Assembly: GCF_020520425.1 (NCBI RefSeq)
Contig: NC_079491.1
Span: 20,699,449 to 20,763,448, forward strand
DNA: 64,000 nucleotides
Reading direction: 5' to 3'
Origin: Spinacia oleracea
Taxonomy: Eukaryota > Streptophyta > Magnoliopsida > Caryophyllales > Amaranthaceae
Shown: positions 55,582-64,000 of the stretch, one piece after another
Position numbering within the stretch: the first letter of the stretch is position 1
How the letters are laid out: the number at the start of each line of letters is the position of its first letter
The notes under the pieces: generated by a model
Databases searched by the model: none
What the model was told of the DNA's origin: nothing
The model's input: the letters and a program-made list of their open reading frames with translations, nothing else
Made by a program: the position numbers and the translations under genes

Positions 55582-57574
55582 TAGAGCTGGAAATGGGTTG
55601 GGTTGGGTCGAAATCAGGTCGACCCATTTATAAACGGGTTGAGATTTTTCCAACCCAACCCGACCTGTTTAATTAAACGGGTTGAAATTTTCAACCCAAC
55701 CCAACCCAATTATAAACGGGTTGACCTGAAGTTGACCCGTTTAATTTTTTTTTTTTCACTTTTAAGTGTAAATATAAATTGACTTAACTATAGAGTCGCG
55801 AGGTGATATTTTTATGGCATATCTCATAGAAAAAGTAATACTTAAATATGTATTTGACATGTATCAAAATGTCAAATAATTATTCATTTTTGAAGGAAAA
55901 ATGAGAAATAAAATATTTTAAATAAAATTCTACAGATGTATATATTACATACTTGCTTGAACTTAAACGGGTTAGGCGGGTTGTTTTCGGGTTGAACATT
56001 TCAACATGATCCAACCCATTTAATTAAACGGGTTGGGTTGGATTGACCCATTTAATTAAACGGGTTGAAAATCTTGACCCAACCCTTTATTATTGGGTTG
56101 GGTTCGGATTGGGTTGGTGGGTTGGGTCAATTTTTACCCGCAATTTTTTGGCTATACCCGGGTACAGCCAAAGCTGGATGTACCCCCATCCAAAACGATG
56201 TCGTTTTGTGTTGTTTAAAATGAACATTAATATACTGGTACAAAAATGAACATTTACTATTTCGGAAATGAACATTTATTTATTTATTTGGAATGAACAT
56301 TTACTATTTTGGAAATGAACATTTATTTATTTATTTGGAAATAAACTACAAAAATGAACATTTACTATTTCGGAAATGAACATTTGTTTATTTATTTGGA
56401 ATGAACATTTACTATTTTGGAAATGAACATTTATTTATTTATTTATTTGGAAATAAACAATATAGGCGCTTGTAAAAACATAAAAGACCAATGAAGTGAA
56501 CAATTTCATTATAAACATTAACCATATATTTATTGTGAACAAACAAATAAACAAGAAAGAACAAATAATTCAACAAAAAAAACAAACAATATAAAAAATA
56601 ACATAAAATTCCAGAAAAAAGAACAAACAATACAACAATTATGAACAATTTTATGATGAATTTTAAAGCCAACATGAAAGAACAAACAATACAACAAAAA
56701 GGAACATTTACTATTTCGGAAATGAACATTTATTTATTTATTTGGAATGAACATTTACTATTTTGGAAATGAACATTTATTTATTTATTTGGAAATAAAC
56801 TACAAAAATGAACATTTACTATTTCGGAAATGAACATTTATTTATTTATTTGGAATGAACATTTACTATTTTGGAAATGAACATTTATTTATTTATTTGG
56901 AAATAAACAATATAGGCGCTTGTAAAAACATAAAAGACCAATGAAGTGAACAATTTCATTATGAACATTAACCATATATTTATTGTGAACAAACAAATAA
57001 ACAAAAAAGAACAAATAATTCAACAAAAAAGAACAAACAATATAAAAAAGAACATAAAATTCCAGAAAAAAGAACAAACAATACAACAATTATGAACAAT
57101 TTTATGATGAATTTTAAAGCCAAATGAAAGAACAAACAATAAGTTTGATGAATGAATTTAAAAAACAACAAGAAAGAACAAACAGTACAACAAGAAAGAA
57201 CAAACAATACAAAAAGAAAGAATAAAAGATCAATGAAGAGTTTAATTATGAACATTAACCATATGATTATTACAAACAAACAAATAAACAAGAAAGAACA
57301 AACAATATAAAAAAGAACATAAAAATCCAGAAGAAAGAACAAAAAATACAACAATTATGAAATTTTGATGGTGAATTTAAAAAACAACATGAAAGAACAA
57401 ACAGTACAACAAGAAAGAACAAACAGTACAATAAGAAAGAACAAACCGTTCAATAAAAAAGAACAAACAGTCGACAAGAATGAACAAACAATATGAGTGT
57501 GTCGTTTTGGGGGGTACAGCCAGAGCTGGCTGTACCCGGGTACAGCAGTTAGCTATTGATTTTTACCAGCTCTA
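55582..57574. mobile_element. Second-level hAT-type MITE (564 bp before its own insertion)
   Basis: Ends TAGAGCTGGAAATGGG and TTTTTACCAGCTCTA with a perfect 8-bp duplication AACACAGG (55574-55581, 57575-57582). Subterminal regions are arrays of GGGTTGGGTTGGGTCGA and TTTAATTAAACGGGTTGA. Interrupted by the element at 56141-57558. Confidence 0.9.
56141..57558. mobile_element. Innermost nested element with internal tandem repeats (1418 bp)
   Basis: Left end CAATTTTTTGGCTATACCCG; right end, inverted, CAATAGCTAACTGCTGTACC; both followed by CCGGGTACAGCC-type arms. The flanks ATTTTTACCCG (56130-56140) and ATTTTTACCAG (57559-57569) are an 11-bp duplication with one mismatch, in the Mutator range. Inside, GAACATTTACTATTT(C/T)GGAAAT units repeat, and a ~450-bp block with TATAGGCGCTTGTAAAAAC is tandemly duplicated (56461 and 56911). 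Long antisense ORFs here are repeat read-through. Confidence 0.8.
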
Positions 57575-57865
57575 AACACAGGGCGTGATATAGCAATCCA
57601 CTAAAAAAAGAACGTAAACATTAGCTTGGGCCTCGCATAACCGTAGCCAGGCAATAACAAAAACAGAGCACCAAAGCAAAGAAATACCCACCAGTACCAC
57701 TCTCCTCTCCTCTGTTCCTTTCATTTCTCCCCGTCATTTCCACCACACCGTCGCGCGCACTTACACAAACGCCGTCAACTACACCGAATGTGCGCGCACA
57801 ACATCATCACCTCTTTCTCTTTCTCCTTCTCCTCCAAAATTAACCACTCTCAGTAGCCACTAGCC

Positions 57866-60800
57866 ATGCCCTGCTCTTCTCCCTTCTTCCATGGCTATCT
57901 CCGCACAACTTCACAACTCGCCATGTCTCTTAAACCCTCTACAAACTTCTGCACCATTTCTCCCAGACCTTTCTCTGTCCTTCAATTCGGGAAACACAAG
58001 TCCTTCAAAACCCTAGCTTTCAGGCCTCTTCAATGGCGCCCGATTGCTTGTAGGGTGGCTGCTGTTGGGGCCTCCAGAAGACCATTTGATTTGTTACAAT
58101 CACCCAATTTGTATCAGCAGAGCAAGGAATTCGGGAGGTTTGCTTATGATGATTATCCCGACGATGACTCCGACCGAGAAAATGATTCCGCACAGCAAAA
58201 AGTGAGTTTTTCTTTACCTAAACATATTTTCATTTTTTAAAACAAATTTTCTTTTTTGGGGTTCATTTGCTAGGTAGTTCAAATGTCGGGGTTCAATTGT
58301 TTTTTTATTCATTTGTTTGTTTAATTTGAAGTAAGCTTGTGTTGTGCTACAATTGTAAGTGATGTATGATGATGTCGAATACTAATTTAGCCTAAGATGG
58401 TGTTAACTAAGACTACGTTTGATTTGGCGGAGAACATTTTCAACGAAGATGGATTTTCACAGTAAAACAATTGTGTTTTCCTTTGAAACGACTAAGATGC
58501 TGCATTCGCTAGGTGGATTTTTCAAAGAGGTTTTCTTTGATTTGTACATGGAGGCTTTGCGAGGAGTTCTGTTTTACTGTGTTTGGGAGGAACTACCCAA
58601 GAAGAGTTGGTAATAAAAAAAAAAGTTGGGTTTATTGAAGGGGAAAGAGGGAGAGGGAAAAAGGATTTATATTGTACATTTTCACTTGGAATATTTACAT
58701 GGTAAAACCGTAAAAGAATTTATCTGTGGAGAATTAATGGTGTGCTCTCTCTAGCTGAAATCCACTTTTCCGTTTTAGAGACTTATTATAGTTGTGAATT
58801 GGAACGTGGGTAATCCTTATGAACCCTAAACTTAACTTAAGTGACCCTTATTCTAATATTTTGAGCTTATTTTTCTGATAAAAGTGAAAACAAACATTTG
58901 AAGTTCTTACATAAAAGTAAGTCAAAAAAATATTACGTCACCAAGAGGAATGAAGCGGTTATAAGTAAATATTCATAAGAGGCTGTGCACATACGCAATG
59001 ACAAGAACTAGTTGATGTCAAGTATTTGGATTTGGTCGGTTAAGGACTTGGTTGGTGAGAATGGTTATGACTTGTGAGAGTTGATTGTTAATGATGATCA
59101 TAATCAGCCAACCAATAAATATATTGCTTTTTGGAAAAAGTTTTTATGGATTAAAGAGCAGAACTAGCACAAAAGAATCAAGTTGTATGAGGTGTTCGTG
59201 CTCTCGAAATAAAATTATATAAGAAAAAGGATTCAACACTCCCGGAACTCAATTGAAAATATTGGAAACAAAAAAGCCAGGACTTACGAATCAATTGGTT
59301 CATTCAAGTTTTTGTGGTGAATTCATTTTGCACCAAATGGATAAGAAAAATGTTGTTAAGCAAAGTTTTCTACAAACTATGGGAAAGTTTCCAATATTAG
59401 GGACTTGTAATGTGTGACATGGTCACACAGGGTACATGCTTAAGTCTTAAACTCAGGCTATTTTGTGAGCTGTCCATACATGTTTGAGGGAATGAACCTT
59501 TAAGGTGAAAGTTAATGGTCAAAGTTATGCATTGATAAACATGCCAATCAATTTGGTACAACTAATGAAAACCAGAGGAAGTATAAAACAAGTGAATGAA
59601 AAAAAAGGATAATACAAAGAAATACCATGTGTTCCAAAATTTGATTCTTGAAAGTAGAAAATTTAGAGATGTAAGGTAATTTTCTGCATGAGACATTACA
59701 AAAGAAGACAGAAGAACAATTTGGAGAATGAAAACCAGTTAGAAAGGTTAATCGCTGGCCTGACTTCAACTGAAATGCTGCCTTCCACAAATAGCTTAAC
59801 TTTAAATATCAGTCACTATATCCAACCTGAAATGAACCAAGAAAATTTAAAATGAAATTAAGGAAAGAAAAAGACAGAATGTAAAGCAGTAGAGAATTCA
59901 TAATATTATGACTGAGTATAAATACTCTATGGGAGTAGAGTCCAACAAAATTAATGCTTGGAAAGGAGCTAGTACATTTATGGAGTGGAGGAAAGCTGAA
60001 GAAATCGCAGGAGACTAGGAAAGGCATGAAGCGACACTCTGGTAGTAGTATTGATGAAGGGAAGCAGCCCAAGTGTGTGTGTGTGTTGGGGGGGGGGGGG
60101 AGGGGTATATGGGTTAATCGAAAGAGAGAGATGGCTGATTATTAGTTAACTGTTTTTTCTTTTTAGTTTTCAGAGTGAAACTTGGCACCGATTTGCAGAG
60201 AGAACGTAAATATTTATTTTGGTAATGTAGGAAGATTTGAAAGCCCCTTTCTGTTTACTGGTTGTTCAATGGAAAAGTGGGTGCACAGGAAGTAATTTCA
60301 TATAGTTGAAGGTGATTCCAGGATTTTTTTTCCATTAGAAGTTCGTGTTTATTATTCTCCTCTCTTTATGACTGGCCCTAAGGAGCACCTCCTTCTTGGT
60401 AAGTTTGAAAAGAGGTAGAAAATGGTAAACTGGTAATTGATGTTTTCACGAAAGCTCTTTCTTAGAGTTTCACGTCTCTTAAATATATACTCCATTGTTT
60501 ATGTGTATTTTTGTTGGAACCAATAATCTCTGATGTGACACACTATACCTGTTTGTTCTCAGCAATCTTCAACACTTGATAATATAGATGAGTGGAGATG
60601 GAAATTTACAACACTTCTTCGAAACAAAGCTGAAGTAGAAGTGGTGTCTAGAGAGAGAAAGGACAGGCGTGACTTTGAGCAACTTTCTGCAGTGGCAACC
60701 AGAATGGGTTTGTACAGGTATTGTCAATTTGTTATGATACTTTTCTTGCTGAATTGTTTCATCACCAGCCTCTATTATCCTTCTGACTTAAAATGACAAA

Positions 60801-61289
60801 TAACTTCATCTGGCAGCCGTCAATATTCCAAAGTGGTTGTATTTAGTAAAGTTCCCTTGGCAAATTATCGCCATGACCTGGATGATAAGCGGCCACAACG
60901 GGAGGTAACACGACATTCTTGTATCTTCTGTTTCACGTGTTTCTCCCTGCAATAGACATTAGAATGTTTCTTTCTTTTTAGATAGTTGTATAGCTCTGTG
61001 TTCTGTATGATTATATAGGTCGAACATCTTTTGATAAATGTTGGTGCCACGTCAGGTTATACTGGGTTTTAATCTGCAAAAGGATGTAGATATTCTTCTC
61101 AAGAGGCACCTTCATGAAAAATCCGTGAGTAAGCAGACTCTTCAAAATTATTCCATGTCAAGTAATACTTTTGGTCGGGGTAAGAAGGAATACAGCCAGC
61201 CTGAACCCACGGCGCAGATGATTTCTGCGAAAGAGAAAATGCTTAGGGAGATTAGTTTGCGACTTCGGGTTCAACAACAACAATGGCAG
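57866..61289 (+). CDS. DExH-box RNA helicase (DExH3/DExH5-like), N-terminal 4 exons, partial
   Basis: Exons: 57866-58201, 60563-60717, 60817-60904, 61056-61289, in phase, 271 codons. The next exon is beyond 64000, so the last intron exceeds 2.7 kb. Recognised from [83 protein letters not shown] and the [11 protein letters not shown] end. This is the conserved N-terminal region preceding the ATPase core in plant DExH3/5-type helicases (RNA-processing DEAH/RHA proteins). The ATPase motifs themselves are not in the window. Residues 1-70 are rich in Ser, Thr, Pro and Arg with almost no acidic residues, like an organelle transit peptide; experimental location unknown to me. ATG context is AGCCATGC. 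The promoter side is only about 266 bp before transposon DNA begins. Confidence 0.88.
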
Positions 61290-63570
61290 GTTTAATTTCA
61301 ATCTTTGACAAACAATTGGTAGTATTTGTGCTTGTTTTGCATGTCTTTTTTTAATACTTGGTACATAATATGCTGGCATAATGAGGGAAATTTCTGTTGT
61401 ATAAAATGTGACAATGATGTGTCGATGTGATAGACCATGGGATTGGGGAGGTGAAATACAGGAAAGTACAAAGAAAACAAATTTGGATTGGGTGTTGGGC
61501 ATTGCAGCATTGGTTTCCTTTTTCATTAATGTTGACAAATTATTATGGAGTTGAATTTGATCTGAATGCTAAGCTTAGATCCAAAAAGTGCGTGTTGAAC
61601 GCGCAAGTCACCCTGACTAGGCCATGGCAGGTGAAACCACCTACAAAAGGCGCGAGCCTCAATGTGCCTTTCCGTAGCGTAGGGCGCAACACCTGACCCC
61701 TTCTGTTTTGAGGCAAGCGAAGAGGAGATCTGAGGCAAAAGTTATCAAAAATTCCCAAAAAGTTTCAAATTAAACCTTCCCCACTCTTTAGGATGCTAAT
61801 TCGAGGAAAGACCTTTATTAATTGCTTGAATTTACTTCAATTAAACCCCCGATTATAGTACACCCTAATTCCGTGGTGGTGAAGCAATTGGGAAATTGGT
61901 GATTGCCGTCTTTGACATAGGTTGCGAGCAATCTCCTGTGCTTTCCGATGGTGCCGTCGGTTGGTGTTTCACGTGAGTGGTGTTCTCTTCGATCTTCTCT
62001 TCTCCTCCCTTTTCTCTGTCTGCGTTTTCTTTTCTCCTCCCATTTTTGTACTATATCTATCTATCTATTCCTAGTTCCTAGTATTTAAAAAGTGAAACCT
62101 TAAATGCCACGTGCCCCTTCCCTTTTTTCTCTTTGTTAAACAGTTTTATTTACAAACTTTTTTATTATGTTATCTCGTTCAGCCTTCCCCGTTGCATTGC
62201 CTTCATCCCTCCTTCAAACTTGCGAACTTAATTCAATTCCCCATTTTTAATTCCCCTTTCATCTTCTCCCCTTCAATACACAAACTTAATTCACTTTCAC
62301 ACTTAATTCGGTTCCCCACTTAATTAAATCATATTTCCTTAATCATGCTTGTTAGAATTGGCTTCCATAGTCACTCTTTGGATTCCACCTTCCATCTCTT
62401 AATGAAATTCAAACTCAATAAAATCTATTTATCATCTTTGCTGTTTCAATTTATTCTTAAGCGTTGCTTCACAAATGGTTCACTGAATTCTTAATTCACA
62501 ATTTGATTACTCTTCAACATCTTCGCTAAAGTAGTATTGAATCAATGAGAGTTTAGTTACTTACTTACTTTCACATTTGAATGTCTCTTTTATTTTTCTT
62601 CGTGTTTCTCTTTTGAGGTCAATTTTAAGAATTTGGCTTCACATTGTTTGTTGTATATTTGAGTTTGAATTTGCTTTCAATTATTTTTGATGATTTGTTT
62701 TAAAGGAATTGATCGGCAAATGTGGATGCATTATTGATTTCAAAAATCTATAACACTTGCGAGTCTTATTGAGAGAATGGTAATTGTCGTCCCTTTGGCA
62801 TGGCTTCATTGTACTCCGTATAAGTTAGCTTGTCCTTGACAACGTCCAGGTTTAACCTGTTGGATAAATGTGCTAACGTCGCATCTTCGTATAGCCAATA
62901 ACTGACCAAGTAGAATCTAGTGATGATCATTAAGCCAGCACAAGCTGGCAAAGAATCTCATAATAAATCCTACACGTTCTTATCATTTGATTCTTTAATC
63001 ACGTGTTTGTATTATTTTATTACAATTCCATCCTGTAAATACCATATAACACTGTTCAGTAATCACTTTTCTGTCTATTTCTAATGGAGATCAATGGTTT
63101 ACTGTTCATAACTTCATATACTATATCAAAATGGCTCAAAGAACCATTTCTTTTGGAAAGATAATTTATTTTTAATTATTTAATAGTAATACGTGGCTAA
63201 TACCTTACCACAAAATAATCATTATGAAGACGAAGGAATCCTCTTAAAACTTTAAAGTACATGTAGGGCATCTAACATGTTAGAAATGCATTGGATGGCA
63301 ATATGGCACAAACCACCAAAACTAAGTCACGAGACGATTCTGTAACACCTTCATCAGTCCACTTCATGACCATTATATATAAGATATGTTCATTAAGGTT
63401 AACCGAAGCACCTCAATCACTGAAAAAAAACGCACACGTCGCTAAAGCATCTTTTGTTCTTTACTCCCCTGGAAACCAATTTAATTCTCCTGTAGATGAC
63501 GTCATTAATGAAGTACGAATTTTAACCCAACCAAAACTCCACTTTTAAACTGAAAATCCTATGTGATATA
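61290..63570 (+). other. Helicase intron 4 (continues off the window)
   Basis: No helicase exon is visible up to 64000. Near 61580-61690 a GC-rich repeat relic has AAGGCGCGAGCCTCAATGTG and GTAGGGCGCAAC, a pattern of GCGCCT-type dispersed repeats. 61950-62060 is CT-rich. Otherwise AT-rich with no gene. Confidence 0.5.
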
Positions 63571-63925
63571 CTCCCTCCGTTTTGTTATGATACTTTCACT
63601 TTCCTGTTTTGGACGTTTCAAACTGGAACGCTTTTACTTTTCCATTTTAGGGTATATGGCCCCCCTTATTTAATTATTTTCCTCTCAAATTTTGCCCACT
63701 CTACTTACAACATTCATCTCTAACCTATTATTTTTTATTCTTTTCTTTCAACACACTGCTCAACCTACTTCATTTATTATTCTTTTCTTGCTATATTCCA
63801 CTTTACCTTTTTTTTATTCCTCTTTTCTCTACATTCCACTTTTCCATGCCTGTTTCTTTCCAATCATTTTTCTTTGGTGTTGTGAAAAGCTCAAGTGTAA
63901 CAATCATAATGAAACATAGGTAGTA
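63571..63925. mobile_element. Stowaway-like MITE in the helicase intron (about 355 bp)
   Basis: Left end CTCCCTCCGTTTTGTTATGA after TA (63569-63570). The right end AACAATCATAATGAAACATA is its imperfect inverse, with GGTAG then TA; right border approximate. Confidence 0.7.
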
Positions 63926-64000
63926 GTACAATAGAATTCTAGTATTTTTCCTTAGTAATTGTGTAGGAGCTAGGGTGTTGGCTGGATTTAGAGACTTCCC

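Larger units (their letters stand above)
54646..57599. mobile_element. Outermost of three nested transposons (TIR element, about 0.95 kb before insertion)
   Basis: Left end GGGGTTGTTAAATGACGCCC, then CACAAAAACGCCCTAAAATA. The right end, read inverted, is GGATTGCTATATCACGCCC, then CACAAAAACGCCCTAAAATA. The hAT element at 55582-57574 splits the right terminal repeat. The interior (54750-55500) is CT- and GT-rich low complexity. Target duplication unclear (A-runs on both sides). Probably Mutator-like. Confidence 0.7.

Noticed and set aside
56090..57354. Long Phe/Leu/Cys-rich antisense ORFs looking like membrane proteins
   Set aside because: Translations of the GAACATTTA and AAGAACAAACAA repeats of a nested transposon; duplicated exactly with the repeat.
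1..64000. CRISPR array, bacterial operon, prophage or defence island
   Set aside because: Intron-containing plant genes and plant transposons throughout; the repeats are tandem satellite or LTR repeats without unique spacers.

Overview
The window looks like nuclear DNA of a flowering plant (eudicot). The genes have small exons split by GT-AG introns, and the intergenic DNA is AT-rich with long (TAA)n tracts. LTR retrotransposons with tRNA-iMet primer sites, RTE and L1 LINE remnants, a tRNA-derived SINE, hAT, Mutator-like, Tourist-like and Stowaway-like elements fill most of the space. Element types and the BURP gene would fit Amaranthaceae/Caryophyllales (spinach, beet or quinoa relatives), but that placement is an inference from memory, not shown by the sequence.

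Layout. 1-5494: the 5' end of a minus-strand copia-type LTR element that runs off the left edge, with a 4 kb internal region lacking ORFs and two GC-rich islands. 6100-7450: a second, 3'-truncated minus-strand copia element (LTR, primer site, frameshifted gag). 7574-8497: a BURP-domain gene (minus), followed by a collapsed tandem copy at 9455-9850. 9000-12640: microsatellites, two Stowaway-like MITEs and a decayed LTR-like stretch. 12940-13278: a broken FLS2-like receptor kinase fragment (minus). 15164-37126: a complete 10-exon protein phosphatase 2C gene (353 aa, At1g18030/PP2C8 type) spread over 22 kb because its introns hold at least ten transposon pieces. 39515-41648: a complete 7-exon WAT1-related EamA transporter gene (369 aa). 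42215-53250: a gene-free block with a 1.3 kb Mutator-like element, LTR remains, a hAT element flanked by two opposed tRNA-like sequences, a ~196-bp tandem array, a SINE with a 21-bp target duplication, a solo LTR with a 5-bp target duplication and a possible Helitron end. 54646-57599: three transposons nested inside one another. 57866-61289: the first four exons of a DExH-box RNA helicase gene (DExH3/5 type) that continues past the right edge.

The real genes (BURP, PP2C, WAT1-like, helicase) are unrelated single-copy loci and do not form a functional cluster. I found no new multi-gene system. The most informative content is the transposon archaeology: many insertions can be delimited to the base by target-site duplications. 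There is also an uncharacterised palindrome family, a tRNA-like inverted pair, the tandem array, and the BURP gene with its collapsed duplicate.
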